The notes under the pieces are model-generated. The model was not told the origin of the DNA. It searched no databases and saw only the letters and a list, made by a program, of their open reading frames with translations. A stretch of 64,000 nucleotides of DNA from Agrobacterium tumefaciens (GTDB lineage: Bacteria > Pseudomonadota > Alphaproteobacteria > Rhizobiales > Rhizobiaceae). Location: NCBI GenBank assembly GCA_017744915.1, contig JAGIAH010000002.1:372001-436000 (forward strand). Reading direction: 5' to 3'. The translations under genes were made by a program, and so were the position numbers. Positions within the stretch are counted from its first letter, which is position 1. Each line of letters opens with the position of its first letter. This document shows, piece after piece, positions 1 to 9,915 of this stretch.

Positions 1-2091
<2,091 letters not shown>

Positions 2092-2505
2092 TGGTCGGTC
2101 AGCACCTTGGTGGGAGGAGAGGGTCTGAGAGGTTGATCCGGCTTGCCTTTGTTGATGCCAGTTTATGCATCGATATGGAGGCGTGGCAACAGCAATTTTT
2201 TCGGAAAATTGAACGGCTTAGCGTAATGAAAAATAAGAGTTTTTCTCGGCCTCCCAAGGATCGCCGAAAGCTTTGCCAGCCCTGTCTGTGCCGTTCTTGA
2301 ACGGATTTTCTTGGTCCTTGCGATGCCCGGCATCGCTCAGGAAAGGGGAAGAGGCTGCAATACTTCTGAAATGGTTCACCGGTCCTGAAATCTGTTTCGA
2401 ACTATCGGATCACACACTAGCCTTCGCGGTCGCGAAAATTCAATAAAATAAATGCAACGGTACGGCTGTCGCGCCGACATAGGGCGGCGCAGGCATAAAA
2501 TCCGG
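2092..2505. other. Intergenic region upstream of glgP, no gene seen
   Basis: About 410 bases between glgP (start 2091) and the terminator-like repeat. It should carry the glgP promoter. It has AT-rich patches (about 2195-2240 and 2435-2455) but no clear -35/-10 pair or operator that I can defend. Short open frames here lack family features and ribosome binding sites. Confidence 0.6.
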
Positions 2506-2525
2506 CCGTTGATCGCCATCAACGG
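2506..2525 (-). terminator. Perfect inverted repeat just after the amidotransferase stop codon
   Basis: The sequence is CCGTTGAT-N4-ATCAACGG, starting 6 bases past the TAA of the minus-strand amidotransferase gene. On the minus strand the stem is followed within a few bases by ATTTTATG, giving a weak U-tract. I read it as the terminator of the racemase-amidotransferase unit. Its core (TTGAT-N4-ATCAA, 2509-2522) also fits an FNR/FixK box, but the position behind a gene argues against that role. Confidence 0.5.
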
Positions 2526-2531
2526 AGATGT

Positions 2532-3302
2532 TTACGGCAGGGAAAAGGATTCCATCGTCATTTCGCCGGCGCGGATCGTTACCCTGGTATTCGGCGGAAC
2601 GGCGCACCACGGGGTGCAGTCGAAGGAAAAGGGTTCCGAACTCAACGCAATGCCTTCGTCCAGCCCGCGCCAGTAAAGCGTCGGTGGCTTGTCGTCGCTC
2701 GACCAGCGGAAGGCATGCAGGCAATCGCCATCCATCAGCACGGCGCTGAACCGCAGGGCCGAGGAGACGCCCGCCGCAATCATCCTTTGCTGGCAGAGAT
2801 GCAGTGCTGTGGAGATGGCCTGTACCGGATCGGCATCGAGGCCGAGGCCGGCGGCGATCAGGAAAATGGCTTCACTGTCGCCGGTGCCGCGCCGGGAGGC
2901 ATAGATATCGTCCGGGATAAGGGAATCGATGTCGCGCCTTATCTGCTCGTAACCGCCGATCTGGCCGTTATGCATGAAGAGATATTGGCCATGTGCAAAG
3001 GGGTGGCAATTGGCACGGGAGACTTCGCCTGATGTGGCGGAGCGGACATGGGCCATGAACATGCCGGAGCGAAGCTGATGGCAAAGGGCGGCCAGATTGG
3101 CATCGGACCATGCGGGCCTTGTGTCGCGAAAGACGCCGGGCGTTCCCCGCTCACCATACCATCCAAGGCCGCAACCATCGCCATTGACAACGGTTTTCGC
3201 TTCCCTTGCGGCCATGGACTGGCTGACCAGCGACGCTTCCGGCTCGATCAGCAGGCTGTCGAGCCAGACGGGTTTACCGGAATAGGCAAAAAGGCGGCAC
3301 AT
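2532..3302 (-). CDS. Class II glutamine amidotransferase (YafJ/EgtC-like)
   Basis: A 256-residue Ntn-type glutamine amidotransferase domain with nothing fused to it. The start MCRLFAYSG places the nucleophile at Cys2. Further family motifs are the RSATSGEVSRANCHPF stretch and MHNGQIGGYEQIRR. Free-standing proteins of this type include YafJ and EgtC; the acceptor substrate cannot be read from sequence. The start codon directly abuts the stop codon of the upstream racemase gene (TGA 3305-3303, ATG 3302-3300), so the two are probably translationally coupled. An unusual amino acid or gamma-glutamyl compound is a reasonable guess for the shared substrate, but this is inference. Confidence 0.9.
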   Translation of the reverse strand: MCRLFAYSGKPVWLDSLLIEPEASLVSQSMAAREAKTVVNGDGCGLGWYGERGTPGVFRDTRPAWSDANLAALCHQLRSGMFMAHVRSATSGEVSRANCHPFAHGQYLFMHNGQIGGYEQIRRDIDSLIPDDIYASRRGTGDSEAIFLIAAGLGLDADPVQAISTALHLCQQRMIAAGVSSALRFSAVLMDGDCLHAFRWSSDDKPPTLYWRGLDEGIALSSEPFSFDCTPWCAVPPNTRVTIRAGEMTMESFSLP

Positions 3303-4016
3303 TCATGCGGCTCTGTCGAATGCCTTGTCTCCGAGCGCGAAGCCGACGGCGGCCTTCGCGTGAATGGCGGTCGAATCGTAACCCGGCAGCGGCAGCGTGT
3401 CGGGATCGATCAGCAGGGAAATCTCGGTGCAGCCGAGAATGACGGAATCGACACCCAGCGCACGGGCCTTTTCGATGACGGCAAGGTAGCGTTCACGCGA
3501 GCAGGACTTGATTTCGCCCTGGCACAGCTCGCCGAAAATGATGTCGTGGATTGCAGCCCGGTCTTCTGCCTCGGGCACAACCACGTCGACGCCGTGTTGG
3601 CGCATGCGGTCGGTGTAAAAGCCGTGTTCCATCGTGTAGCGGGTGGCAAGCAGCAGCGGCTTGCGGCGCCCGTCCGCTTTCAGGGCGGCAGCCGTTTCGT
3701 CGATGATGTCGATCAGCGCCACGCCCGACATTTTTTCAACCGTGTCCGCAACGAGATGCATGGTGTTGGTGCAGATCAGCACGCAATCGGCACCGGCATT
3801 GGCAAGGCGGGCACCGGCAGCGCCCAGAAGCGCGCCAGCCTCATCCCAGCGATCAGCCTTCTGAAGGGCGACAACCTCGGAAAAATCGAGCGAATGCATG
3901 ACGATATCGGCCGAGACCAGACCGCCGCGGCTGTCGCGCACGGCCTCATTGATCATGCGGTAATAGGTTGCGGTGGATTCCCAGCTCATGCCGCCGATCA
4001 GGCCGATGCGTTTCAT
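3303..4016 (-). CDS. Aspartate/glutamate (hydantoin) racemase family protein
   Basis: A 237-residue racemase-fold protein. It starts MKRIGLIGGMSWEST, typical of YgeA/aspartate racemase-like members. Catalytic-type cysteines sit in ICTNTMH (Cys82) and ILGCTEI (near residue 195). I chose ATG 4016 over the longer frame to 4112 because AAGGGG lies 6-8 bases ahead of it and homology begins there. It is first in a two-gene unit with the amidotransferase and faces the Lrp-family regulator across 152 bases. The usual Lrp-neighbour logic suggests it acts on an amino acid that is also the effector. Confidence 0.88.
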   Translation of the reverse strand: MKRIGLIGGMSWESTATYYRMINEAVRDSRGGLVSADIVMHSLDFSEVVALQKADRWDEAGALLGAAGARLANAGADCVLICTNTMHLVADTVEKMSGVALIDIIDETAAALKADGRRKPLLLATRYTMEHGFYTDRMRQHGVDVVVPEAEDRAAIHDIIFGELCQGEIKSCSRERYLAVIEKARALGVDSVILGCTEISLLIDPDTLPLPGYDSTAIHAKAAVGFALGDKAFDRAA

Positions 4017-4168
4017 AAGTTTCCCCTTATCAAGTTTGATTGAAGATAAGGATGCCATCGCCGCCACGAAAACGGCGTGCGTTTTTTCGGGTATTTCAGT
4101 GCGCATACGCAAGTATGAAGCGTATTATACGGAAAATCTGCAAACCCGTTGCGTTATTGCGTTAACCG

Positions 4169-4645
4169 GTGCATTCTTTATGGATGATTGATGATCGTGA
4201 CCGCCGAATCCTTGCGATTCTCCAGGAAAATGCCGAAACCCCGCTCGCCGATATTGCGGAGGAGGTTTCCCTGTCGCTATCCGCCTGTTCGCGCCGCATC
4301 ACGCGGCTGCGGACTGAGGGGTACGTGACGGGCACGATGGCGTTGCTCGACCGGCGGAAGATCAACCTTCCGACCACGGTTTTCCTGCTGGTGAGAACGG
4401 GCCTGCATGCCGAGGACTGGCTGGACCGGTTCCATGCCGCCGTCAGCACCATACCGGAGATCGTCGAGGTTCACCGGTTGACCGGCAATTTCGACTATAT
4501 TCTGAAACTGGTGCTGCCGAATGTCGAATATTACGACACGGTCTACAAACAGATCCTGCGCCGTGTTCAGCTTTATGACATGTCCGCCTATATCTCCATG
4601 GAGACGGTAAAGCTGTCTTCGTCGCTGCCGACGACGCATATCTGA
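4169..4645 (+). CDS. Lrp/AsnC family transcriptional regulator
   Basis: 158 residues. The N-terminal winged helix-turn-helix begins [17 protein letters not shown], with the recognition region [21 protein letters not shown]-terminal RAM-type effector domain follows ([19 protein letters not shown]). It is divergent from the racemase-amidotransferase pair, which is its most likely target together with its own gene. Start MHSLWMIDD; the internal ATG six codons later is also possible. No specific amino-acid effector can be predicted. Confidence 0.93.
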   Translation: MHSLWMIDDRDRRILAILQENAETPLADIAEEVSLSLSACSRRITRLRTEGYVTGTMALLDRRKINLPTTVFLLVRTGLHAEDWLDRFHAAVSTIPEIVEVHRLTGNFDYILKLVLPNVEYYDTVYKQILRRVQLYDMSAYISMETVKLSSSLPTTHI

Positions 4646-4675
4646 GAGATTATTGAGCCTCGGCCAGCGCCCCAG

Positions 4676-5659
4676 TCAGCGCGCCGCCTCGAAACGGACG
4701 CCGAAGCGGAAGCTTCGTGTTTCGCCCGGTTGCAATGTAATCGCAGCCGCAAGTTCCTGATGGTTGAAGGCATTGGTGGGCGTTTCCACCGGTTCGAGCG
4801 CGATGGATTGCCGCCTGTCGCGGGCGAGTGTATCGCCGGTGAAGACATGCATGTGGCCACGCTCCTGCCAAACCGTGAGGCTCGAACCGTCATGCGGGTT
4901 TTCGAGCCGTGTCTCGTAAAGCCCGTTTTCGGATGAGGTCAGGTCGGTGAAGCAGACATCCAGCACATGGCCGGATAGTGGCGTATGGAGAAAGCGGGCA
5001 TCGTCCAGTTTGATTATCCCGCCCTGTGGCGCCCGCAGGGGAATGAGATCCTCGTCCGTTTCGATCGCGGTTCGCGAGGGCAGCGTGAGAAGCAGGTCGT
5101 CGATGGACGCCGTGCCGGGCAGGCGGAAATAGGGATGCCAGCCGGCGGCGAAGGGCAGGGGCCGGTCGCCGCGATTGGTGCCGCGTATGTCGATGGTGAC
5201 GTCATGCCCGGCAAAGCGATATTCCACCTCGATGGCGAGCCGATAGGGATAACCCCTGAAATCTCCCGGCGCTATTTCCGCTAGGAAGACGAGAACCTGC
5301 GCGCCATTTTCCTCGAAGGACCGGTCGAGGACAAAGGGCAGGGCGCGGGCAAAGCCATGGAAAACAAGGTCCTCATGGGCAAGCACCGGCTCTATGTGAT
5401 GCGTTTCCCCGGCGAAATCATACCGGCCCTGCGGAATGCGGTTGGTGAAGGGCGCGAGAAAGCCGTTTCTTACGCCGTTCTGCGACTTTAACTCCGCGGC
5501 CGTCAGATATCCGTCAACCAGATCGTCGCCCTTTTCGCCATCGGCAGAGAGCGGTCGCCAGCTGAGAAGCGTTGCGCCTTCATAGGCGATCTCGGCGCAA
5601 AAACCGTTGCCGGAAACGGTCAGACCGGCAATCCCCGTGCCTGTTGCGGAAGTGGTCAT
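4676..5659 (-). CDS. Aldose 1-epimerase family protein
   Basis: 327 residues of the galactose mutarotase-like beta-sandwich family, interconverting alpha and beta anomers of a sugar. Motifs visible are NRIPQGRYDFAG, HGFARALPF and the active-site region GWHPYFRLPG. ATG 5659 was chosen because AAAGGA stands about 10 bases ahead; the ATG nine codons earlier has no comparable site. The gene converges with the Lrp regulator (30 bases between stops). Upstream genes on the same strand handle sugar acids, so a role in the same catabolic block is likely but the sugar is unknown. Confidence 0.9.
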   Translation of the reverse strand: MTTSATGTGIAGLTVSGNGFCAEIAYEGATLLSWRPLSADGEKGDDLVDGYLTAAELKSQNGVRNGFLAPFTNRIPQGRYDFAGETHHIEPVLAHEDLVFHGFARALPFVLDRSFEENGAQVLVFLAEIAPGDFRGYPYRLAIEVEYRFAGHDVTIDIRGTNRGDRPLPFAAGWHPYFRLPGTASIDDLLLTLPSRTAIETDEDLIPLRAPQGGIIKLDDARFLHTPLSGHVLDVCFTDLTSSENGLYETRLENPHDGSSLTVWQERGHMHVFTGDTLARDRRQSIALEPVETPTNAFNHQELAAAITLQPGETRSFRFGVRFEAAR

Positions 5660-5833
5660 CGGGAATTGTCCTTTGCATGCATGCATCTGCGACGGCCGGG
5701 CCGATTGCCTCGCCGATTCGCCCGATCATCTTCGCTGCAGCGACATTTCGCAATGACTATGATGCGCCGCACACATCCATGGTGGGCGCTTTCCGCAACC
5801 TTATTCTCACGAGGCGTGGCGCCCGCGAGGAGA

Positions 5834-6727
5834 TCAGTCCGGGAAGGTTCGTCTTGCGCCGCTGAAAAATTCCATCAGCGCCGCCTGGTCTTCTCCACCG
5901 AGCCCCGCCGCCGTCAGCATGCGGTGCACCTCGGCGCAAACCGCCGTCAGTGGCATGGCCGTGTTGGTGCGCCGGGCGAGATCCTGCGCACCATTCAGGT
6001 CCTTGACCATATTGTCGATACGGCCGGTGCGGCGGTAATCCTTCGCCACATAACGCGGCATATATTCCTGCAGGATGGCACTGTCGGCGCGGCCGCCCTT
6101 CAGCGCCTGCGGGATTTTGGCGGCATCGACGCCGGCATCCAGCGCAAGCTGTGTTGCTTCTGCCACCGCGAGGAAGTTCAGCCCGCACAGAACCTGGTTG
6201 ATGAGCTTGGTCGTCTGCCCGGCGCCGCTTGGCCCCATATGGGTGTAGTTGCTGGCCACATGCTGCAGCACGCGGTGGGCATCGGCCACATCCTTCTCGT
6301 TGCCGCCGGCCATCAGCGTCAATTGCCCGATGAGAGCCTTGGGTGCGCCGCCTGAAAGCGGGCTGTCCACCCAGCGCAGACCCTTGTCAGCGGCATCGGC
6401 CGCCAGTTCCTTGGTCGCTTCCGGGTCGATGGAGGACATGTCGATGATCAGCGTGCCGGGCTTTGCCCCGGCCGCCACGCCATCCTTGCCGAAGACGGCG
6501 ATGCGGACGATTTTCGGCGAATTGAGGCTGAGGATGACCACATCTGAAACGGCGGCCGCCTCCGCCGCGGTTGGGGCGCTCGCAGCGCCAAGGCTGGTCA
6601 GCGCCGCCACTTTTTCCGCATCCAGATCGAAAACCGTCAGGTGATTGCCGGTCTCCACCAGCCGCGTGCCGATCGCACCGCCCATGGCGCCGGCGCCGAT
6701 GAGGGCGACTTTGTTCTTCTCGGTCAT
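5834..6727 (-). CDS. NAD(P)-dependent beta-hydroxyacid dehydrogenase (3-hydroxyisobutyrate dehydrogenase family)
   Basis: 297 residues. The Rossmann motif is LIGAGAMGGAIGTRL near the N-terminus, the substrate motif DSPLSGGAPKALIGQLTLMAGG occurs near residue 120, and the catalytic-lysine motif GAGQTTKLINQVL near residue 170. Relatives include tartronate semialdehyde reductase, 3-hydroxyisobutyrate dehydrogenase and L-threonate dehydrogenase; sequence reading cannot separate these. The start is ATG 6727 with GGGAGGAGG 11 bases ahead; a GTG three codons earlier is too close to that site. It follows idnO on the same strand after a strong hairpin, so it may be partly cotranscribed with the idonate/gluconate genes. 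Confidence 0.9.
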   Translation of the reverse strand: MTEKNKVALIGAGAMGGAIGTRLVETGNHLTVFDLDAEKVAALTSLGAASAPTAAEAAAVSDVVILSLNSPKIVRIAVFGKDGVAAGAKPGTLIIDMSSIDPEATKELAADAADKGLRWVDSPLSGGAPKALIGQLTLMAGGNEKDVADAHRVLQHVASNYTHMGPSGAGQTTKLINQVLCGLNFLAVAEATQLALDAGVDAAKIPQALKGGRADSAILQEYMPRYVAKDYRRTGRIDNMVKDLNGAQDLARRTNTAMPLTAVCAEVHRMLTAAGLGGEDQAALMEFFSGARRTFPD

Positions 6728-6774
6728 GCTGTTCACGGCCTCCTCCCAAGGTGTCGTGGTATTATCAAGTCACG

Positions 6775-6804
6775 TCCGGATGGCGGCCGAGGCCACCATC
6801 CGGA
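6775..6804 (-). terminator. Long GC-rich hairpin after idnO
   Basis: Arms TCCGGATGG/CCATCCGGA extend inward through a GGCC/GGCC pair with one mismatch, giving a stem of about 14 bp and a tiny loop, 10 bases past the idnO stop. There is no good U-tract on the minus strand, so it may attenuate or protect the transcript rather than fully terminate. Confidence 0.5.
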
Positions 6805-6814
6805 AATGGCATTT

Positions 6815-7570
6815 TTAAAGCGAGGCGGTGATACCGCCGTCGACGTAGAGAATATGGCCGTTCACGAAGGACGAGGCGTCGGACGACAGGAAAATGCAGG
6901 CGCCGACAAGCTCTTCCACCTTGCCCCAGCGTCCGGCCGGCGTGCGCTTTTCAAGCCATGCCGAGAAGGTTGGGTCCGCCACCAGGGCGGCGTTGAGCGG
7001 AGTGTCGAAATAACCGGGCGCAATGGCATTGCATTGCAGGCCATATTTGGCCCAGTCCGTCGCCATGCCCTTTGTCAGATTGCCGACTGCACCCTTGGTG
7101 GCGGTGTAGGGCGCGATGCCGGGGCGGGCAAGTGCGGTCTGAACGCTGGCGATATTGATGATCTTGCCGCGTCCGCGCGAAATCATGTGGCGCGCCGCGG
7201 CCTGTCCGGCGTGGAATACCGAGGCGATGTTGGTCTGCAGCAGGCGCTCGAAGGCGTCGGCCGGAAAATCCTCAAGCGGCGTGCGGTGCTGCATGCCGGC
7301 ATTGTTGACGAGAATATCGATTGCGCCAACCTCCGCCTCGAAGCGGTCAATGGCCTCGCGCACCGCGCTGTGATCGGTGGCGTCGAAGGCAAGCGTCCTT
7401 GCGCCCTTGATGCCGGCAGCGGCGGCTTTCAGCTTCGCCTCGTCCCGCCCGTTCAGCACCACTTCCGCCCCGGCTTCCGAAAGTCCTTGCGCCAGCGCGA
7501 AACCGATGCCCTGGGACGAACCCGTGATCAGCGCGCGGCGGCCGGAAAGATCGAACAAATTAAGGCCCAC
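6815..7570 (-). CDS. idnO: SDR oxidoreductase, probable 5-keto-D-gluconate 5-reductase / gluconate 5-dehydrogenase
   Basis: 251 residues. It has the classical short-chain dehydrogenase signature: ITGSSQGIGFALAQGL, NNAG, catalytic Ser in IASVQ, and YTATKG (Tyr-x3-Lys). It should reduce 5-ketogluconate to gluconate with NAD(P)H. The start is GTG 7570, with GGAGG 5 bases ahead (GGAGGAAACAGTG); the frame stays open to 7711 but that extension crosses the operator. The function call rests on the divergent idnD-like gene and on the GntR/IdnR-type palindrome between them. Other SDRs of sugar-acid metabolism remain possible. Confidence 0.8.
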   Translation of the reverse strand: MGLNLFDLSGRRALITGSSQGIGFALAQGLSEAGAEVVLNGRDEAKLKAAAAGIKGARTLAFDATDHSAVREAIDRFEAEVGAIDILVNNAGMQHRTPLEDFPADAFERLLQTNIASVFHAGQAAARHMISRGRGKIINIASVQTALARPGIAPYTATKGAVGNLTKGMATDWAKYGLQCNAIAPGYFDTPLNAALVADPTFSAWLEKRTPAGRWGKVEELVGACIFLSSDASSFVNGHILYVDGGITASL

Positions 7571-7610
7571 TGTTTCCTCCAGTCTCTCGACATTGCATTC
7601 ATGAAGATAT

Positions 7611-7626
7611 ATGTTACCGATAACAT
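7611..7626. promoter_or_regulatory. GntR/IdnR (LacI-family)-like operator between idnO and idnD
   Basis: Perfect palindrome arms ATGTTA-CCGA-TAACAT, 41 bases upstream of the idnO start and 159 upstream of idnD. It closely matches the operator form I recall for the enterobacterial gluconate/idonate repressors (ATGTTACC...TAACAT). No LacI-family gene is in the window, so the regulator would be encoded elsewhere. Confidence 0.75.
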
Positions 7627-7784
7627 TCATCTGTTTGAGGGCGGATGTCAAGGCTGACGCGCCCGTTTTCGGTACGTATCGGGCGGGTGGCGAACTGGCA
7701 AGGCGGGTCAAGGCGCGCCTTGCGGCAGCAATTTGAATGCGGAATTTTTATGCGCCGCAGTGGCGCGCTTGAACGGGAGTTGTC

Positions 7785-8816
7785 ATGAAAGCGATTGTCG
7801 CCCACGGGGCAAAGGATGTGCGCATCGAAGACCGGCCGGAGGAAAAGCCGGGGCGGGGCGAGGTGCGGCTCCGTCTGGCCAGGGGCGGAATCTGCGGCAG
7901 CGATCTGCACTATTACAATCACGGCGGTTTCGGCTCCGTGCGGCTCCGTGAACCCATGGTGCTGGGTCATGAGGTTTCCGCCGTCATCGAGGAACTCGGC
8001 GAAGGTGTTGAAGGGCTGAAGATCGGCGGTCTGGTGGCGGTTTCGCCCTCCCGCCCTTGCCGGACCTGCCGCTTCTGCCAGGAAGGCCTGCACAATCAGT
8101 GCCTCAACATGCGGTTTTATGGCAGCGCCATGCCCTTCCCGCATATTCAGGGCGCGTTCCGCGAAGTTCTGGTGGCGGATGCCCTGCAATGCGTGCCGGC
8201 CGATGGCCTCAGCGCCGGTGAAGCTGCCATGGCGGAACCGCTGGCGGTGACGCTGCATGCCACGCGTCGCGCCGGAGATTTGCTGGGGAAACGCGTGCTC
8301 GTTACGGGTTGTGGCCCCATTGGCATCCTCTCCATTCTGGCTGCGCGCCGGGCGGGTGCGGCTGAAATCGTTGCCACCGACCTTTCCGATTTCACACTCG
8401 GCAAGGCGCGCGAAGCGGGGGCGGACCGTGTCATCAACAGCAAGGATGAGCCCGATGCGCTCGCCGCTTATGGCGCGAACAAGGGAACCTTCGATGTTCT
8501 CTATGAATGCTCGGGTGCGGCAGTGGCGCTCGCCGGCGGTATTACGGCGCTGCGTCCGCGTGGCATCATCGTCCAGCTCGGGCTCGGCGGCGATATGAGC
8601 CTGCCGATGATGGCGATTACCGCCAAGGAACTCGACCTGCGCGGCTCCTTCCGCTTCCACGAGGAATTCGCCACCGGTGTCGAGCTGATGCGCAAGGGTC
8701 TGATCGACGTCAAACCCTTCATCACCCAGACGGTCGATCTTGCCGACGCCATCTCGGCCTTCGAATTCGCCTCGGATCGCAGCCGCGCCATGAAGGTGCA
8801 GATCGCTTTTTCGTAA
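7785..8816 (+). CDS. idnD: Zinc alcohol dehydrogenase, probable L-idonate 5-dehydrogenase
   Basis: 343-residue medium-chain, zinc-dependent dehydrogenase that should oxidise L-idonate to 5-ketogluconate with NAD(P)+. Catalytic-zinc residues appear in GGICGSDLHYY (Cys near 38) and GHE (near 61). Four structural-zinc cysteines lie in PSRPCRTCRFCQEGLHNQC. The coenzyme motif is VTGCGPIGIL. ATG 7785 is well placed after GGGAG. Divergent from idnO with a shared operator, which supports a two-step idonate to gluconate route. L-threonine or sorbitol dehydrogenases are the main alternatives. Confidence 0.85.
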   Translation: MKAIVAHGAKDVRIEDRPEEKPGRGEVRLRLARGGICGSDLHYYNHGGFGSVRLREPMVLGHEVSAVIEELGEGVEGLKIGGLVAVSPSRPCRTCRFCQEGLHNQCLNMRFYGSAMPFPHIQGAFREVLVADALQCVPADGLSAGEAAMAEPLAVTLHATRRAGDLLGKRVLVTGCGPIGILSILAARRAGAAEIVATDLSDFTLGKAREAGADRVINSKDEPDALAAYGANKGTFDVLYECSGAAVALAGGITALRPRGIIVQLGLGGDMSLPMMAITAKELDLRGSFRFHEEFATGVELMRKGLIDVKPFITQTVDLADAISAFEFASDRSRAMKVQIAFS

Positions 8817-9235
8817 GCGCTTTCCTGCGAACGGATATGACGGCATTTCAATCGGCGGTGGATTATTCCGCCGCCGATTTTTTATGCGTGGTTTTTTCGC
8901 GCAGTGCGATGCGGGAAGATGTTATCGATATCATTGGTTGTCGCAAGGCCGCAGCGTGATCGCGTAACTCCATGTAGGACTACGCTCAATTGTCCGTTAT
9001 ACCGGCCTCGAGCCGGTATCCAGCCAGCCCAAGCCCTTGGGCTGAAAGACTCTTCCCGTCGCGCGCGAGCCGTGTCGGCTAGATTCCGGCTCAGGGCCGG
9101 AATGACGGAAGCGAGGTCATGAAGGCAGCAACCATCAACTCGCTCTAATATCCCAAAATTACAGTCGCATAGTTTGCCGGCCCTGATCGCCCCTAACCGC
9201 CCATTGGGGACCTCTCCGCTACCACTTTGCACATT
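8817..9235. other. Intergenic region holding a repeat element and the regulator promoter
   Basis: No gene seen. It contains the inverted-repeat mosaic element at 8993-9109 and leads into the FNR/FixK-type box at 9236. A weak palindrome about 10-70 bases past idnD could act as its terminator (gcggtggattattccgccg, 8855-8873). Confidence 0.6.
8993..9109. repeat. RIME-like intergenic mosaic element, two inverted hairpin units
   Basis: A 34-base unit at 8993-9026 (stem TACCGGC/GCCGGTA) recurs in opposite orientation at about 9076-9109 (stem ATTCCGGC/GCCGGAAT). Between them are a third hairpin (AGCCCAAG/CTTGGGCT) and a GCGCGCG run. A third copy of the unit lies at 16349. This matches the architecture of the palindromic intergenic repeats of Rhizobiaceae (RIME class). 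Confidence 0.75.
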
Positions 9236-9249
9236 TTGACGCAGGTCAA
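9236..9249 (+). promoter_or_regulatory. FNR/FixK-type box (anaerobox) upstream of the cyd locus
   Basis: TTGAC-N4-GTCAA is a perfect dyad with the rhizobial FixK/FnrN consensus, 76 bases upstream of the regulator start. Low-oxygen activation of a cytochrome bd operon through such a box is well known in related bacteria. Confidence 0.8.
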
Positions 9250-9324
9250 AAAGGTGATTTGCCGCCTGCCGTTTTTTGCGTTATCGAAATTTCAGAAATT
9301 ACTGAAAATTCAGGAAGTGAAGAA

Positions 9325-9903
9325 ATGCCAACCAGCCTGTCCCCGCTCGTTCAGTCCTTCGTGCTGCATTTCGGCGAGATGGGCAGTCGTTGGGGAATCA
9401 ATCGCACCGTCGGCCAAGTCTATGCTTTGCTTTACATTTCGCCGCAGCCTCTCTGTGCGGACGAGATCGTCGAGGCGCTTGGCATTTCCCGTTCCAACGT
9501 ATCGATGAGCCTGAAGGAGCTTCAGGCGTGGAACCTTGCAATTCTCAAGCACTTCCCTGGCGACAGGCGCGATTTTTTCACGACGCCGGATGATGTCTGG
9601 CAGATTCTGCGCACGCTCGCTGAAGAGCGGAAAAAGCGCGAGATCGATCCCACCCTCAGCGTGCTGCGCGAAATCCTGATGGAGACGCCGGAAAACGAAG
9701 ATGAGCGGCATGCGCAAAGGTGCATCGACGAGATGAAGACGCTGATCGAGCAGCTGACCGGCTGGTATGACGATGTGAAGCGGCTGGAGACCGAAAGGCT
9801 GGCCTCGCTTCTGGCGCTCGGTTCGAAGGTCACGAAGCTTCTGGAGGCGAAGGACAAGATCGTCTCGCTTGCCAGACCCCGTGGCGCGAAGAAGAACGGG
9901 TGA
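9325..9903 (+). CDS. GbsR/MarR-family transcriptional regulator
   Basis: 192 residues. The N-terminal winged HTH includes TVGQVYALLYISPQPLCADEIVEALGISRSNVSMSLKEL, written here in parts: TVGQVYALLY, then ADEIVEALGISRSNVSMSL. A charged helical C-terminal half follows, suited to dimerisation. ATG 9325 has AGGAAG about 8 bases ahead; the earlier in-frame start at 9259 lacks this. It lies 12 bases before cydD on the same strand and after an FNR-type box, so it is likely part of the cyd transcript and a regulator of it. The signal it senses is not evident. Confidence 0.85.
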   Translation: MPTSLSPLVQSFVLHFGEMGSRWGINRTVGQVYALLYISPQPLCADEIVEALGISRSNVSMSLKELQAWNLAILKHFPGDRRDFFTTPDDVWQILRTLAEERKKREIDPTLSVLREILMETPENEDERHAQRCIDEMKTLIEQLTGWYDDVKRLETERLASLLALGSKVTKLLEAKDKIVSLARPRGAKKNG

Positions 9904-9915
9904 GGGTGATCGGTC

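Noticed and set aside
2509-2522. TTGAT-N4-ATCAA as an FNR/FixK operator
   Set aside because: It sits immediately behind a gene end and is embedded in a longer perfect stem, so a terminator is the simpler reading; no promoter obviously starts there, though it could affect glgP from about 420 bases away.
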